From positions 1-64,000 of the forward strand of contig NSIM01000002.1 in assembly GCA_002737705.1 (NCBI GenBank): 64,000 nucleotides of DNA, given 5' to 3'. The position numbers and the translations under genes were made by a program. Under the pieces are notes generated by a model. The model did not search any database, was not told the origin of the DNA, and saw nothing but the letters and a program-made list of their open reading frames with translations. The DNA comes from Flavobacteriales bacterium. GTDB taxonomy: Bacteria > Bacteroidota > Bacteroidia > NS11-12g > UBA955. Shown piece after piece: positions 1 through 9,813 of the stretch. Every line of letters starts with the position of its first letter. Positions within the stretch are counted from its first letter, which is position 1.

Positions 1-559
1 CAGTGATTTCTTCCACAGCAGTGATTTCTTCCACAGCGGTGATTTCTTCCACAGCGGTGATTTCTTCCACAGTAGAATCGATAACAGTTGCATCAGAAAT
101 TACCTCTAGATTGCTTGACGTTGATTTTGATATGGCTCCACCTCGGCGAGATCGACGGGTAAAAGCTTTTTTCTTGTCAACATTAAATCCTACGAATAAT
201 TCGTTAAAATCAACCAATTCAATCATCGCCATTTCCGCATTGTCACCCGCACGGTTGCCCGTTTTTAAAATGCGGGTATATCCACCGGGGCGACTTGCAA
301 CCTTCTCTCCAACTATCGTAAACAATTCTGTAACTGCAACCTTATCTTTTAAGTAGGCAAATGCAGTACGGTAATTATGGGTAGTGGCATCTTTGCTACG
401 GGTAATGATCGGCTCTAGGAAAACCCTAAGGGCTTTTGCCTTTGCTACAGTGGTAACAATCCGCTTGTGCATTATTAAAGAAGAAGCCATATTCGACAAC
501 ATCGCAGCACGATGTGAAGAGGTTCTTCCCAAATGATTGATTTTCTTCCCGTGTCTCAT
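1..559 (-). CDS. rplQ: 50S ribosomal protein L17 (3' end outside window)
   Basis: Bacterial L17 of the large subunit, near the exit tunnel. The start is the ATG at 559, and the protein begins [17 protein letters not shown], the family signature. The L17 core ends near residue 120. It is followed by a basic stretch (FTRRSRRGG) and an acidic tail made of the hexapeptide AVEEIT repeated in tandem, still running at the window edge, so the stop codon is not seen. About 186 codons are visible, already longer than the usual 115-170. It is the last gene of the ribosomal super-operon, directly after rpoA as is usual. The core identity is certain; the tail length is unknown. Confidence 0.95.
   Translation of the reverse strand, partial: MRHGKKINHLGRTSSHRAAMLSNMASSLIMHKRIVTTVAKAKALRVFLEPIITRSKDATTHNYRTAFAYLKDKVAVTELFTIVGEKVASRPGGYTRILKTGNRAGDNAEMAMIELVDFNELFVGFNVDKKKAFTRRSRRGGAISKSTSSNLEVISDATVIDSTVEEITAVEEITAVEEITAVEEIT
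2..73 (-). repeat. 18-bp tandem repeat inside rplQ tail
   Basis: Four consecutive 18-base units (2-19, 20-37, 38-55, 56-73) are nearly identical and differ by single bases. On the minus strand each encodes AVEEIT (the first reads TVEEIT). The array is in frame with rplQ and probably continues beyond base 1. Confidence 0.9.
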
Positions 560-566
560 TTCTTAA

Positions 567-1559
567 TTAATCTTCTGTGATATTGTATCTGGCTACGTCC
601 ATGCCAAAGTGCAATCCCTTGTCACGAACAAATTCTTCCAATTCAGACAATGACTTCTTGCCAAAGTTTCTGAATTTTAAAAGGTCATCAATATGATAAT
701 TTACCAATTCGCCCAATGTTCTAATTTCGGCAGCCTTCAAACAATTGTAAGCCCGGACAGAAAGATCCAAATCAGCAAGTGGTGTTTTTAATATTTTACG
801 CATTGATAAGAATCCCTCATCCACTTCTTCAACCGCCTTACTGGCTTTTGACTCGGGCATAATATTCTCATCGCTAAACAATACAAAATGTTGAATTAAA
901 ATTTTGGCAGCTTCTTTCATCGCCTCTTCGGGATGAATGCTGCCATCGGTATTCAATTCAATAATAAGTTTTTCATAATCTGTACGCTGCTCTACACGAA
1001 AATCCTCAACACTGTATTTAACATTGCGGATAGGTGTATAAATTGAATCAATTGCGATGGTTCCAATAATGGCGTCCTTGGATTTGTTTTCTTCAGCAGG
1101 AACATACCCGCGGCCTTTTCCAACTGTAATTTCCAATTCCAAATTGACAGTTGGCTCCATAGTACAGATAACCAACTCTGGGTTTAGAATATTGAAGGCA
1201 TTGGTATACCGACCGATGTCACCTGCCAAAAATTGATCTTTACCTTTGATATTGATAAAGATTTTTTCTTGGTCATCAGTTGAAGAGTTTGATTTAAAAC
1301 GAACTTGCTTTAAATTTAAAACCATTTCTACAGCATCTTCTAATACGCCCTTGATGGTAGAATATTCATGATCGACACCCTGAATTTTAGTCGAGGTAAT
1401 CGCATAACCCTCCAATGAAGAAAGAAGAATTCTGCGCATAGCGTTTCCAATTGTAACACCATACCCTTTTTCCAAAGGAGAGAATTCGAACAATCCATGA
1501 AAGTCGGTGGCTTTGTGCATCACCACTTTATTCGGTTTTTGAAAAGGTATAACACCCAT
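567..1559 (-). CDS. rpoA: DNA-directed RNA polymerase subunit alpha
   Basis: Alpha subunit (330 aa) that scaffolds RNA polymerase assembly. The N-terminal dimerisation domain (about 1-235) contains [20 protein letters not shown]. The C-terminal helix-hairpin-helix domain (about 255-320) contains [20 protein letters not shown] and FGKKSLSEL, which contact UP-element DNA and activators. It lies between rpsD and rplQ, the standard alpha-operon order, with 7-14 base gaps. The leader is A-rich with no clear Shine-Dalgarno sequence. Length and both domains are complete. Confidence 0.98.
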   Translation of the reverse strand: MGVIPFQKPNKVVMHKATDFHGLFEFSPLEKGYGVTIGNAMRRILLSSLEGYAITSTKIQGVDHEYSTIKGVLEDAVEMVLNLKQVRFKSNSSTDDQEKIFINIKGKDQFLAGDIGRYTNAFNILNPELVICTMEPTVNLELEITVGKGRGYVPAEENKSKDAIIGTIAIDSIYTPIRNVKYSVEDFRVEQRTDYEKLIIELNTDGSIHPEEAMKEAAKILIQHFVLFSDENIMPESKASKAVEEVDEGFLSMRKILKTPLADLDLSVRAYNCLKAAEIRTLGELVNYHIDDLLKFRNFGKKSLSELEEFVRDKGLHFGMDVARYNITED

Positions 1560-1573
1560 ATATTTTTTATTAA

Positions 1574-2179
1574 TTATTTGCTATAAAGTTCTACAATCAA
1601 TTGTTCTTTGATATTCTCAGGAATTTCTGAACGCTCTGGATAGGTCAAAAAAGTACCCGCCATCTCATTCCCATTCCAATCAATCCAGCTAAAACGGCTT
1701 CCCACCTTGCTTACAGAATCCGTAATCACCTCTAGTGATTTAGAGCGTTCACGGACTGCAACAACATCTCCAGGCTTCAATTGACAGCTAGGAATATTAA
1801 GCACTTCACCATTTACAATAATGTGACAATGAGAAACAAGCTGCCGAGCAGCACGGCGTGTAGGGGCTATTCCCATACGGTATACCGCATTGTCTAAACG
1901 CGCCTCTAAAAATTTTAACAAGTTTTCACCTGTGATTCCCTTTTTCGCAGCAGCGCGTTTGAACGTATTGCGAAACTGTTTTTCCAAAACACCATACGTG
2001 TATTTGGCCTTTTGCTTTTCAGCCAACTGAACTGAATATTCTGATTTTTTGGGTTTGCGACGAGAATTTCCGTGCTGACCTGGGCCGTAGGGCTTTTTTT
2101 CCAACGCCTTGTCTTTACCGAAAATCGCTTCTTTGAAACGACGGGCAACCTTTGATTTTGGACCTGTATATCTTGCCAT
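1574..2179 (-). CDS. rpsD: 30S ribosomal protein S4
   Basis: S4 (201 aa), a primary 16S rRNA binder and assembly initiator. It begins [15 protein letters not shown] and has the KPYGPGQHG loop and the S4 RNA-binding segment ([31 protein letters not shown], about residues 92-122). The N-terminal zinc-binding cysteines of some S4 proteins are missing, so this is the zinc-free form. It lies between rpsK and rpoA in the alpha block. The family's known autoregulatory role in the alpha operon is not visible in sequence here. Confidence 0.98.
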   Translation of the reverse strand: MARYTGPKSKVARRFKEAIFGKDKALEKKPYGPGQHGNSRRKPKKSEYSVQLAEKQKAKYTYGVLEKQFRNTFKRAAAKKGITGENLLKFLEARLDNAVYRMGIAPTRRAARQLVSHCHIIVNGEVLNIPSCQLKPGDVVAVRERSKSLEVITDSVSKVGSRFSWIDWNGNEMAGTFLTYPERSEIPENIKEQLIVELYSK

Positions 2180-2196
2180 TGATTTTTCTAATAAAA

Positions 2197-2589
2197 TTAA
2201 ACTCTTCTACGCTTAGGGGGACGACAACCATTGTGGGGCATTGGTGTAATATCTGTGATAGACACTACCTCTAAGCCTACTGTCTGCAAATTGCGAATAG
2301 CACTATCTCTACCGCTACCGGGTCCTTTAACAAATACCTCTACTTTTCTCAAACCAGCATCGTACGCTACCTTAGCACAATTTAAAGAGGATACCTGGGC
2401 GGCATAGGGTGTGTTTTTCTTTGATCCCCTAAATCCCATTTTACCAGCAGAAGCCCAACTAATAACCTGCCCCTCAATATTGGTGACAGAAATAATAATA
2501 TTGTTGAAGGTGGCGCGGATATGCACCTGGCCGACTGAATCAACCTTGACCTTCTTCTTTTGTACTTTTTTCTTATTGGTATTTGCCAT
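2197..2589 (-). CDS. rpsK: 30S ribosomal protein S11
   Basis: S11 (130 aa), on the platform of the small subunit by the E-site codon. It begins with a lysine-rich stretch ([13 protein letters not shown]). The family core follows: [29 protein letters not shown], and the C-terminal [12 protein letters not shown]. It sits between rpsM and rpsD in the alpha block. Full length; start ATG at 2589. Confidence 0.98.
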   Translation of the reverse strand: MANTNKKKVQKKKVKVDSVGQVHIRATFNNIIISVTNIEGQVISWASAGKMGFRGSKKNTPYAAQVSSLNCAKVAYDAGLRKVEVFVKGPGSGRDSAIRNLQTVGLEVVSITDITPMPHNGCRPPKRRRV

Positions 2590-2610
2590 ATCTATCTGTG
2601 ATACTATAAA

Positions 2611-2988
2611 TTACTTGGTAACTTTCTTCTTTCCAGCAACAGTTTTTCTTTTGCCTTTGCGGGTACGGGCATTTGTACTGGTTCTTTGTCCACGAACCGG
2701 TAGGCCTTTACGGTGTCTTTGTCCACGATAACAACCAATATCCATTAAACGCTTAATATTCAGCTGAACTTCAGAACGCAATTCACCTTCAGTTTTGATA
2801 TTTGAAGAAATAAAATTTCGTATTGAAGCCAACTCATCATCATTCCATTCATTTACCTTTTTATCGTGGCTGATTCCAGCCTGGTTTAAAATCTTCGCAG
2901 CGCGGCTGGTGCCTACACCGTAGATATAAGTTAGGCCAATAACGCCTCTTTTATTTTTTGGGAGATCAATTCCTGCTATCCTAGCCAT
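2611..2988 (-). CDS. rpsM: 30S ribosomal protein S13
   Basis: S13 (125 aa), in the head of the small subunit, contacting the 50S (bridge B1) and P-site tRNA. It opens [20 protein letters not shown]. It has the helix-turn-helix region [18 protein letters not shown] and the [16 protein letters not shown] basic motif, followed by a lysine-rich tail reaching the P site. It follows rpmJ by five bases. Confidence 0.98.
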   Translation of the reverse strand: MARIAGIDLPKNKRGVIGLTYIYGVGTSRAAKILNQAGISHDKKVNEWNDDELASIRNFISSNIKTEGELRSEVQLNIKRLMDIGCYRGQRHRKGLPVRGQRTSTNARTRKGKRKTVAGKKKVTK

Positions 2989-2993
2989 ATCGC

Positions 2994-3110
2994 TTATCCT
3001 TGTCTTTGCTTAAAACGTGGGTTTTTCTTATTAATAACATACACCTTTCCCTTGCGGCGTACGATTTTGCAGTCTACACTGCGTTTTTTTACTGCTGTTC
3101 TTACTTTCAT
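2994..3110 (-). CDS. rpmJ: 50S ribosomal protein L36 (zinc-free form)
   Basis: A 38-codon gene between infA and rpsM. Translation from the ATG at 3110 begins [20 protein letters not shown] and ends NPRFKQRQG before TAA. L36 normally carries a Cys-Cys-Cys-His zinc ribbon. Here only Cys14 remains, so this is the C-minus form that does not bind zinc. The order infA-rpmJ-rpsM is the conserved start of the alpha block. It is found by position and motif despite its small size. Confidence 0.96.
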   Translation of the reverse strand: MKVRTAVKKRSVDCKIVRRKGKVYVINKKNPRFKQRQG

Positions 3111-3114
3111 TGTC

Positions 3115-3333
3115 TTACTTATATCTATATGCAATACGACCCCTGGTTAAATCATAAGGTGACATTTCAACTTGTACGCGATCTCCAGGCAGGATACGGA
3201 TATAATGCATGCGCATCTTTCCTGAAATGGTTGCAATTATTTCGTGTCCATTTTGCAATTTGACACGAAACATGGCGTTGGACAACGCTTCCGTTATCAA
3301 TCCATCTTGTTTTATTGCATCTTGCTTGGACAT
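3115..3333 (-). CDS. infA: Translation initiation factor IF-1
   Basis: IF-1 (72 aa), an OB-fold factor that occupies the 30S A site during initiation. The typical segments are [53 protein letters not shown]. It begins [11 protein letters not shown] at the ATG at 3333. In most relatives map (methionine aminopeptidase) lies between secY and infA. Here only 33 non-coding bases separate them. Confidence 0.97.
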   Translation of the reverse strand: MSKQDAIKQDGLITEALSNAMFRVKLQNGHEIIATISGKMRMHYIRILPGDRVQVEMSPYDLTRGRIAYRYK

Positions 3334-3366
3334 CTTTAAAGGGTTGCGAATTTACAATTTTTTTTG

Positions 3367-4734
3367 TTAAAAATCAACCTGACTATACTGATTCGTTATC
3401 CTTCCTTTCATTTTTCCTCCGCCGCTCATCAAACCATCGTATTTGCGCATAAGCAAATGGCTATCGATTTGTTGCAACGTATCCAATACAACACCCACTA
3501 ATATCAATAAACTGGTGCCTCCAAAAAACTGGCTAAACTCTGTATTGACCCCACATAAAACTGCCATGGTGGGCAAAATAGCCACCAAACTAATAAAAAT
3601 AGCTCCAGGCAATGTGATCTTAGAGATTACACCGTCAATAAAATTCGCTGTATTCTTACCGGGTTTAATTCCGGGTATAAACCCATTGTTTCGCTTCATG
3701 TCGTCTGACATTTGAACAGGATTAAATATGATCGCTGTATAAAAATACGTAAACACAACAATAAGAAAGACCAAGGTTACATTATGCCACAATCCATTGG
3801 GATTCATCAAACTTAAAAGCCACTCTGGAGCCCCTGTTTCGGCATAAAAACTTCCAATGGTTGCTGGCAAGAACAAAATGGCTTGTGCAAAGATGATTGG
3901 CATCACACCGGCAGAGAGAATTTTAATCGGCAAATATTGACGAGCACCCCCATATTGCCTGTTCCCCACAACCCGCTTGGCATAGTTGATTGTGATTTTA
4001 CGGGTTCCCTGTGTCAACATAATAACCCCCAAAATAACCATAAACCATATGACCATCTCAAGGATAAACAAAATAAAACCAGCACCTTGAAATTTGAATA
4101 TCAATTCGCTCAACAATGCAGAGGGCATTCTGGCGATAATTCCAACCATGATTAATAAACTTATACCATTTCCCAAACCCCTATCTGTAATACGCTCCCC
4201 CAACCACATGGTAAACATTGTTCCTGCGGTGAGAAGGAAAACGTTGGTAATCATAAACATTTCCTTTGATAACACATCTGAGTAATTGTACAATAAGGCA
4301 TTGCTGTTTCCGGGAGTATTGGCAATATTACCAAGGTATCCGAAGGCTTGAACCACGGTAAATGCAATGGTAAGAATACGGGTGTATTGGTTAATTTTAC
4401 GTCGGCCTTCTTCCCCCTCTTTTTGCATTCGCTGAAAAGCAGGGATCGCAATTGAGAATAATTGCATAAAGATTGAAGCTGAAATATAGGGCATGATACC
4501 CAAGGCAAAAATCGCACCCCGGCCAAAAGCACCACCCGCGAAGGTATTGATTAGACCAAGAATATTGTTTTTGGTTTGGTCGTTTAACCCTTCCAACAAT
4601 TCACTGTCAATACCTGGAAGTATAACATAAGAACCCAATCGGTAAATTACCAATAAAGAAATTGTATACACAATGCGCTTGCGGAGTTCCTCGATTGACC
4701 AAATATGTTTGATTGTTTCAATCAGCTTCTTCAT
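3367..4734 (-). CDS. secY: Protein translocase subunit SecY
   Basis: Central channel of the Sec translocon in the inner membrane, about 455 aa with ten hydrophobic segments. It begins MKKLIETIKHIWSIEELRKRI. Typical SecY pieces include GIMPYISASIFMQL, the cytoplasmic loop GLGNGISLLIMVGI, and the C-terminal GTSLLILVGVVLDTLQQIDSHL. The ATG at 4734 was chosen over the in-frame TTG at 4758 because it begins directly at the conserved MKK and has an AAGGA seven bases upstream. The TTG lies inside rplO. It follows rplO by 10 bases, as in the spc operon. Confidence 0.97.
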   Translation of the reverse strand: MKKLIETIKHIWSIEELRKRIVYTISLLVIYRLGSYVILPGIDSELLEGLNDQTKNNILGLINTFAGGAFGRGAIFALGIMPYISASIFMQLFSIAIPAFQRMQKEGEEGRRKINQYTRILTIAFTVVQAFGYLGNIANTPGNSNALLYNYSDVLSKEMFMITNVFLLTAGTMFTMWLGERITDRGLGNGISLLIMVGIIARMPSALLSELIFKFQGAGFILFILEMVIWFMVILGVIMLTQGTRKITINYAKRVVGNRQYGGARQYLPIKILSAGVMPIIFAQAILFLPATIGSFYAETGAPEWLLSLMNPNGLWHNVTLVFLIVVFTYFYTAIIFNPVQMSDDMKRNNGFIPGIKPGKNTANFIDGVISKITLPGAIFISLVAILPTMAVLCGVNTEFSQFFGGTSLLILVGVVLDTLQQIDSHLLMRKYDGLMSGGGKMKGRITNQYSQVDF

Positions 4735-4741
4735 GTTTTTT

Positions 4742-4746
4742 TCCTT
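4742..4746 (-). promoter_or_regulatory. Possible Shine-Dalgarno of secY
   Basis: The minus strand reads AAGGA seven bases before the ATG at 4734, overlapping the stop codon of rplO (4745-4747). Purine-rich Shine-Dalgarno matches are rare in this window, so it supports the chosen secY start. It may still be chance. Confidence 0.4.
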
Positions 4747-5245
4747 AAGCCTCACCAACTGTGGTTTCAGCAGTAATGGTTATTGGGGCATTCGAAAGTT
4801 TGATAATATGGGTAGTTCCTCCCGCATTTTGAATGGCAAGTTTGGCAGTATTGCTGAATTTGTGTGCATGCACTTCCAGCGCAAGGGTTATCTCGCCGCG
4901 ACCCAATACTTTGATCAATTCTCTTTTGTTTACCAAGTGACTTCCAATTAGAAACTGTTGGTCAATTTTCTTGACACCTCCCGTTTCGGCCAATTGCTGC
5001 AAAACATCCAAATTGATTGCCGCATATTCCATGCGGTTGATATTTTTAAAGCCCCCCTTGGGAATACGGCGTTGTAAAGGCATCTGACCACCTTCAAAAC
5101 CGATTTTTCGGCTGTACCCTGTGCGCGATTGCGCTCCTTTGTGACCTTTTGTAGAAGTTCCACCCCGACCAGATCCTTGACCACGGCCAATTCTCTTGCG
5201 GTTTTTAATAGATCCGTCTGCCGGTTTTAAATTGCTAAGATTCAT
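4745..5245 (-). CDS. rplO: 50S ribosomal protein L15
   Basis: L15 (166 aa), a late-assembling large-subunit protein. The glycine/arginine-rich N-terminal extension is visible (RIGRGQGSGRGGTSTKGHKG, RTGYSRKIGFEGGQMPLQRR). The globular domain after about residue 75 includes LGRGEITLALEVHAHKFS. It lies between rpmD and secY, the conserved spc order. Full length. Confidence 0.97.
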   Translation of the reverse strand: MNLSNLKPADGSIKNRKRIGRGQGSGRGGTSTKGHKGAQSRTGYSRKIGFEGGQMPLQRRIPKGGFKNINRMEYAAINLDVLQQLAETGGVKKIDQQFLIGSHLVNKRELIKVLGRGEITLALEVHAHKFSNTAKLAIQNAGGTTHIIKLSNAPITITAETTVGEA

Positions 5246-5253
5246 ATTCTTAT

Positions 5254-5436
5254 TTAATCAGCGTTTTCAACTTTTAATAAATGGGTTACCGTGCGCACCA
5301 TGCCTTGTGTTGAAGGATTTAACTCCAAAACGCGGCTCGCGTGCATCTTATTCAGTCCCAAAGCCTTGAGTGTAGCTTTTTGATTTTTGGGATATCCAAT
5401 GCCACTTTTTACTTGTGTGATTTTTACTTTAGACAT
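5254..5436 (-). CDS. rpmD: 50S ribosomal protein L30
   Basis: L30 (60 aa), a small large-subunit protein. It begins MSKVKITQVKSGIGYPKNQK and contains TLKALGLNKMHASRVLE, typical of L30. An upstream in-frame start at 5448 would overlap the end of rpsE (stop at 5441). The ATG at 5436 leaves a four-base gap and matches the family's N-terminus, so it is preferred. Confidence 0.95.
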   Translation of the reverse strand: MSKVKITQVKSGIGYPKNQKATLKALGLNKMHASRVLELNPSTQGMVRTVTHLLKVENAD

Positions 5437-5440
5437 AACC

Positions 5441-5956
5441 TTAACCATTAAATACTTTTTTCATAGTGATACCGCGCAACTGGGCGATAGTAATCGGATC
5501 CCTCATTTTGATTAGGGCGTCAAAGGTAGCTTTTACCACGTTGTGCGGATTGGAAGACCCTTTAGACTTTGCCAATACATCGGTAACACCTGCACTTTCT
5601 AATACTGCACGCATTGCACCACCAGCAATAACACCTGTTCCATGGGCGGCAGGTTTTAGAAAAATATGTCCCCCACCAAATTTCCCAATCTGATCGTGGG
5701 GGACTGTACCATTAATAACAGGAACCTTAATTAGATTTTTTTTCGCATCCTCAATTCCTTTATTAATTGCATCCATTACTTCACCCGCTTTACCCAAACC
5801 GTGACCAACAACACCTTTTCCATTTCCAACTACAACCAATGCAGTAAAATTAAAGGTTCGGCCACCCTTTGTTACCTTCGCAACCCGGTTAATGGCAACC
5901 ACCTTTTCCGTTAATATTAACTCATTGGGTCTAACCCTTACTATATTGTTCAACAT
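5441..5956 (-). CDS. rpsE: 30S ribosomal protein S5
   Basis: S5 (171 aa), involved in decoding fidelity and mRNA helicase action at the entry tunnel. The N-terminal double-stranded RNA-binding domain includes [19 protein letters not shown] and [20 protein letters not shown]. The C-terminal domain includes [19 protein letters not shown] and [19 protein letters not shown]. It lies between rplR and rpmD. Complete. Confidence 0.98.
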   Translation of the reverse strand: MLNNIVRVRPNELILTEKVVAINRVAKVTKGGRTFNFTALVVVGNGKGVVGHGLGKAGEVMDAINKGIEDAKKNLIKVPVINGTVPHDQIGKFGGGHIFLKPAAHGTGVIAGGAMRAVLESAGVTDVLAKSKGSSNPHNVVKATFDALIKMRDPITIAQLRGITMKKVFNG

Positions 5957-5968
5957 ATTTTTTATTTT

Positions 5969-6328
5969 TTAAAATTCTAGTCCACCCTCACGAGCACCCT
6001 CAGCCAAACATTTAACACGGCCGTGGTATAAATTTCCTCCACGATCAAAAACTACCGACTTGATACCCGCTTCAATGGCACGACTGGCAATGGTTTTACC
6101 CACGATGCCGGCAATTGCAACTTTTGTATCTTTTACAACCGTTATACTTGCTTCACGAGACGATGCTGCAGCCAATGTTACGCCGTTTGTATCGTCAATT
6201 ATTTGGGCATATATTTCAGCGTTGCTTCTAAAAACACTCAAGCGAGGTCGCGCAGCTGTACCAGACAGCCTGCCACGTATTCTGCGTTTAATCTTATTTT
6301 TCTTATTGATTTTCTTAGTGTATGCCAT
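5969..6328 (-). CDS. rplR: 50S ribosomal protein L18
   Basis: L18 (119 aa), which binds 5S rRNA with L5. Motifs are [58 protein letters not shown] and the C-terminal AREGGLEF. The N-terminus is strongly basic ([12 protein letters not shown]). Spc-block position between rplF and rpsE. Confidence 0.97.
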   Translation of the reverse strand: MAYTKKINKKNKIKRRIRGRLSGTAARPRLSVFRSNAEIYAQIIDDTNGVTLAAASSREASITVVKDTKVAIAGIVGKTIASRAIEAGIKSVVFDRGGNLYHGRVKCLAEGAREGGLEF

Positions 6329-6342
6329 TTTACCTGTACTCC

Positions 6343-6897
6343 TTATTTTTTAGCAGCAGATTTTCCTGCCTTTTTACGCAATACCTCACCCGCAAAACGA
6401 ATACCCTTTCCTTTGTATGGCTCGGGCTTACGGAAAGAGCGAATCTTTGCCGCAATCTGACCCAAGAGTTGCTTGTCAGCACATTCCATCATAATCGCTG
6501 GGGGCTGACCCTTTAATGTTTCAGTAATCACTTTAATTTCCTTGGGGATTTCTAACATTATTTTGTGAGAATACCCCAAAACAAATTCTACACGATTTCC
6601 CTCGTTAGAAACTTTGTAACCAACACCAATCAACTCCTGACGAACATTATGACCCTGACTTACGCCAACGAGCATGTTGTTTATAAGGGCACGGTACAAG
6701 CCGTGAAGGGCTCTGTGCTGCTTACTTTCGCTGGGGCGATTTACTGTCAAAACACCATCAGTAATATCAATGCTGATACCGTCTGTGATTGCCTGTGACA
6801 CTTCTCCTTTTGGACCCTTGGCCACCACAACATCGTTTATTACATCAACTGTAACTCCGGATGGAATGGCAATGGGCATTTTTCCTACGCGTGACAT
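6343..6897 (-). CDS. rplF: 50S ribosomal protein L6
   Basis: L6 (184 aa), near the factor-binding site. Two related L6 domains are visible: residues about 1-80 ([27 protein letters not shown]) and about 85-175 ([31 protein letters not shown]). A lysine/alanine-rich tail ends it. It lies between rpsH and rplR. Confidence 0.97.
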   Translation of the reverse strand: MSRVGKMPIAIPSGVTVDVINDVVVAKGPKGEVSQAITDGISIDITDGVLTVNRPSESKQHRALHGLYRALINNMLVGVSQGHNVRQELIGVGYKVSNEGNRVEFVLGYSHKIMLEIPKEIKVITETLKGQPPAIMMECADKQLLGQIAAKIRSFRKPEPYKGKGIRFAGEVLRKKAGKSAAKK

Positions 6898-6916
6898 TCT
6901 TATTTTTATTATTTAA

Positions 6917-7315
6917 TTATGATACAAAACATAAAATTTCTCCTCCAATACCCAATAATCGCGCCTCTTTATCGGTCATCACTCCTTTAGACGTGGTTAT
7001 AATGGCAACCCCCAATCCATTGAGCACCTTTGGAATATTTATCACATGAGAATACCGTCGCAAACCGGGTGTACTCACTCGTTTCAATGTGGTGATTGCA
7101 CATTGTTTGGTTTGGTTGTGATATTTCAATGCTATTTTAATTACCCCTTGGTGGTTGGTAGTTTCTTCGAATTTATATTTTAGGATATACCCTTTTTCAT
7201 AAAGAACACGGGTCATCTCCTTTTTAATATTACTAGAGGGTATTTCAACCACACGGTGATTGGCTTTTGCGGCATTGCGCAAGCGGGTTAGAAAATCTGC
7301 AATGGGATCTGTCAT
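6917..7315 (-). CDS. rpsH: 30S ribosomal protein S8
   Basis: S8 (132 aa), a central-domain assembly protein and, in other bacteria, the translational repressor of the spc operon. It begins MTDPIADFLTRLRNAAKANH. It ends with the family signature VLNGLGVAIITTSKGVMTDKEAR. It lies between rpsN and rplF with short gaps. Whether repression by S8 occurs here cannot be judged from sequence. Confidence 0.97.
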   Translation of the reverse strand: MTDPIADFLTRLRNAAKANHRVVEIPSSNIKKEMTRVLYEKGYILKYKFEETTNHQGVIKIALKYHNQTKQCAITTLKRVSTPGLRRYSHVINIPKVLNGLGVAIITTSKGVMTDKEARLLGIGGEILCFVS

Positions 7316-7328
7316 CTATTTGTATATT

Positions 7329-7598
7329 TTACCAACTTGATTTGGTTACTCCTGGAATTTTGCCTTCACTTGCCAATTGACGAAACTGATTCCGACAAAT
7401 GCCAAATATTCTCATATAGCCACGGGGACGTCCGGTCAACTTGCAACGGTTGCGCAAACGCACTGGTGAAGCATTGCGGGGAATTGCTTGCAAGGCATCG
7501 TAATTGCCCTCAGCTTTTAATTTGGCGCGCTTCTCAGCATAACGTGCTACCATGGTTTCACGTTTACGCTGTCTGGCCTTCATTGATTCTTTTGCCAT
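7329..7598 (-). CDS. rpsN: 30S ribosomal protein S14 (zinc-free form)
   Basis: S14 (89 aa), in the head of the 30S. It begins [20 protein letters not shown] and has the conserved C-terminal half [20 protein letters not shown]. This is the long form without the Cys-X2-Cys pairs of the zinc-binding form; the two cysteines seen are isolated. It lies between rplE and rpsH with gaps of 3 and 13 bases. Confidence 0.97.
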   Translation of the reverse strand: MAKESMKARQRKRETMVARYAEKRAKLKAEGNYDALQAIPRNASPVRLRNRCKLTGRPRGYMRIFGICRNQFRQLASEGKIPGVTKSSW

Positions 7599-7601
7599 CT
7601 C

Positions 7602-8153
7602 TTATTTTATTTTAAAGGGAAACCCCAACAATTTTAACAACTCTAAACACTCTTCATCCGTTTTTGATGAGGTAACAATCGTTACATCCATACCCGTAAT
7701 TTTGTTTACTTTGTCAATGTCTATTTCAGGAAAAATGATTTGTTCGGTTACGCCCATGGTAAAATTACCCCGGCCATCAAATCCCTTAGAATTTAAGCCT
7801 TGAAAATCACGCACACGGGGCAATGAAATCGTAATCAATCGGTCCAAAAAATCATACATGCGGTCATTGCGCAAGGTAACCTTCGCACCAATTGGCATTT
7901 TTTCACGCAATTTAAAATTCGAAATTGCCTTTTTAGAAAATGTGGCTTGGGCTTTTTGACCCGTGATTTTTGACATCTCATCAACAGCGGCATCAACCAA
8001 TTTTTTATCATTTACCGCAGCACCTACCCCTTGATTGAGAACAACTTTCTGAATCTGCGGAATTTGCATGGCATTTTTGTAAGCGAATTTTGTCATCATC
8101 CCGCTCAATACTTCTTCTTTGTATTTTCTATGTAACCTTGGAACGTAGCTCAT
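7602..8153 (-). CDS. rplE: 50S ribosomal protein L5
   Basis: L5 (183 aa), which binds 5S rRNA and contacts P-site tRNA. It begins [15 protein letters not shown]. Typical stretches are [35 protein letters not shown] and [17 protein letters not shown]. The ATG at 8153 gives the family's usual N-terminus and avoids the overlap with rplX that the longer frame from 8192 would create. Spc order between rplX and rpsN. Confidence 0.97.
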   Translation of the reverse strand: MSYVPRLHRKYKEEVLSGMMTKFAYKNAMQIPQIQKVVLNQGVGAAVNDKKLVDAAVDEMSKITGQKAQATFSKKAISNFKLREKMPIGAKVTLRNDRMYDFLDRLITISLPRVRDFQGLNSKGFDGRGNFTMGVTEQIIFPEIDIDKVNKITGMDVTIVTSSKTDEECLELLKLLGFPFKIK

Positions 8154-8160
8154 GGTTTTA

Positions 8161-8496
8161 TCAATTAATATATTCTCCAGTGGTTTTTGCAAAACGCTGC
8201 AATTTACCAGATTCGTTTAACTTGCGACCAACACGGGTAGCATTCGTACCAAGAACCAATTTCAAATTAGATATGTGAATTGGTGCTTCGATTTTTGCGA
8301 TACGGCCGGCTGTGTTTTGTGCGCTGGGTTTATAATGTTTGGTAACAAAATTTACCCCCTCAACCAAAGCACGCTGTGCCGCAGGCAATACACGCAAAAT
8401 TTTGCCTGTTTTACCTTTATCATCCCCTGCTAACACTTTTACAGTATCGCCTTTCTTCAGATGCAATTTTAATTTGCGATTTACTTTTATAGCCAT
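8161..8496 (-). CDS. rplX: 50S ribosomal protein L24
   Basis: L24 (111 aa), an early assembly initiator with a KOW motif ([20 protein letters not shown], about residues 14-33). Other typical segments are [20 protein letters not shown] and IHISNLKLV. It lies between rplN and rplE. Confidence 0.97.
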   Translation of the reverse strand: MAIKVNRKLKLHLKKGDTVKVLAGDDKGKTGKILRVLPAAQRALVEGVNFVTKHYKPSAQNTAGRIAKIEAPIHISNLKLVLGTNATRVGRKLNESGKLQRFAKTTGEYIN

Positions 8497-8498
8497 TT

Positions 8499-8867
8499 TT
8501 ATAGTACTTCAGGGGCCAAAGAAACAATTTTCATAAACTGCTTGTCACGCAATTCCCTAGCAACAGGTCCAAAAATACGGGTTCCTCTAGGTTCATCAGT
8601 GTTGGTTAACAACACACAACTATTTTCGTCAAAGCGAATATATGATCCATCTGATCTGCGAATTTCTTTCTTAACACGGACAACCACTGCTTTAGACACA
8701 GATCCTTTTTTAACATTGCTACCCGGTATTGCCGCCTTCACTGAAACAACAATTTTGTCGCCAATACTGGCATACCTGCGGCCTGTTCCACCCAAAACAC
8801 GAATGCAAAGAACTTCTTTTGCTCCGCTGTTATCGGCAACTTTTAATCTTGATTCTTGCTGTACCAT
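8499..8867 (-). CDS. rplN: 50S ribosomal protein L14
   Basis: L14 (122 aa), at the subunit interface. It begins [20 protein letters not shown] and contains the classic pieces [37 protein letters not shown] and [14 protein letters not shown]. Gaps to rpsQ and rplX are 1-2 bases, suggesting coupled translation. Confidence 0.98.
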   Translation of the reverse strand: MVQQESRLKVADNSGAKEVLCIRVLGGTGRRYASIGDKIVVSVKAAIPGSNVKKGSVSKAVVVRVKKEIRRSDGSYIRFDENSCVLLTNTDEPRGTRIFGPVARELRDKQFMKIVSLAPEVL

Positions 8868-8868
8868 T

Positions 8869-9129
8869 TTATTTCGCTTTTTCTACGATTTCTATTAATC
8901 TAAACCGCTTTGTCTTACTCAAGGGACGGGTTTCCATTATGCGAACAATATCGTTCTCGGCACAGGTATTGGCCTCGTCATGAGCGGTATACTTCTTGGT
9001 CTTTTTGAAGTATTTACCATATTTGGGATGTTTTACGTTGCGAACTACAGAAACCACAATGGTTTTATCCATCTTGGCACTGGCCACAACACCTACAATT
9101 TCTTTTCTAGCGTTTCTTACCGTTTCCAT
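8869..9129 (-). CDS. rpsQ: 30S ribosomal protein S17
   Basis: S17 (86 aa), an OB-fold primary binder of 16S rRNA. It begins [20 protein letters not shown] and contains [20 protein letters not shown] and the C-terminal [16 protein letters not shown]. Its first base coincides with the last base of rpmC (9129), so the two genes abut with a one-base overlap. Confidence 0.97.
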   Translation of the reverse strand: METVRNARKEIVGVVASAKMDKTIVVSVVRNVKHPKYGKYFKKTKKYTAHDEANTCAENDIVRIMETRPLSKTKRFRLIEIVEKAK

Positions 9130-9368
9130 TAGTTTTCTTGGCTTTGATTCATTTTCCTCTCTTGGGCATTCATTTCAGCCTCATGCCTACGGGCATTCAA
9201 CTCTGTCATAAAACGGGCTACGTCTTTTTTTGCTTCTTTCATCTTATGGGGATTCTCGATTTGAGAAACCGCATTTTGAAATCTCATTTTTATTAATCGG
9301 CTCTTCTCCTCCTTGTAGCGCTCTACAAGTTCTTTGTTGGGAAGTGCTTTTATATCTTCGTATTTCAT
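9129..9368 (-). CDS. rpmC: 50S ribosomal protein L29
   Basis: L29 (79 aa), beside the exit tunnel. The two-helix family core is [18 protein letters not shown] followed by [20 protein letters not shown] and [16 protein letters not shown] short charged tail ([18 protein letters not shown]) makes it longer than the usual 62-68 residues. It lies between rplP and rpsQ. Confidence 0.95.
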   Translation of the reverse strand: MKYEDIKALPNKELVERYKEEKSRLIKMRFQNAVSQIENPHKMKEAKKDVARFMTELNARRHEAEMNAQERKMNQSQEN

Positions 9369-9371
9369 GGA

Positions 9372-9797
9372 TTAGTTCTCCTCATTATGGTCTGGACGTA
9401 CAACAAAATTGCAGGCAATGGGCAATTTTTGGGCAGCCAATCGCATGCCTTCCTTTGCAATCTCTAGTGGGATACCCCCTGCCTCAAACATAATTGTACC
9501 CGGTTTAACTACGGCTACCCAATACTCAGGCGCACCTTTACCCTTACCCATACGAACCTCTGCCGGTTTTTTGGTAATGGGTTTGTCTGGGAATATGCGA
9601 ATCCATACCTGACCTTCACGTTTTAAATAACGTGTGAGTGCAATACGGGCTGCTTCTATTTGACGAGAGGTAATCCAAGATGGTTCCAATGACTTCAAAC
9701 CAAAGCTACCATATGCAATAAGATGCCCACGCGTAGCGATTCCTTTCACACGTCCTTTGTGTTGTTTTCTAAATTTTGTTCTTTTCGGACTCAGCAT
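9372..9797 (-). CDS. rplP: 50S ribosomal protein L16
   Basis: L16 (141 aa), which positions A-site tRNA. It begins [20 protein letters not shown]. Conserved pieces are [40 protein letters not shown] and [10 protein letters not shown]. The arginine that is hydroxylated in some bacteria falls in the PAEVRMG region. It lies between rpsC and rpmC. Confidence 0.98.
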   Translation of the reverse strand: MLSPKRTKFRKQHKGRVKGIATRGHLIAYGSFGLKSLEPSWITSRQIEAARIALTRYLKREGQVWIRIFPDKPITKKPAEVRMGKGKGAPEYWVAVVKPGTIMFEAGGIPLEIAKEGMRLAAQKLPIACNFVVRPDHNEEN

Positions 9798-9813
9798 AGC
9801 TCAATTCTCCTTA

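Noticed and set aside
3-356. Plus-strand open frame with repeated ISSTAV
   Set aside because: It is the antisense reading of the rplQ tail repeats and L17 core; the minus strand gives a perfect L17.
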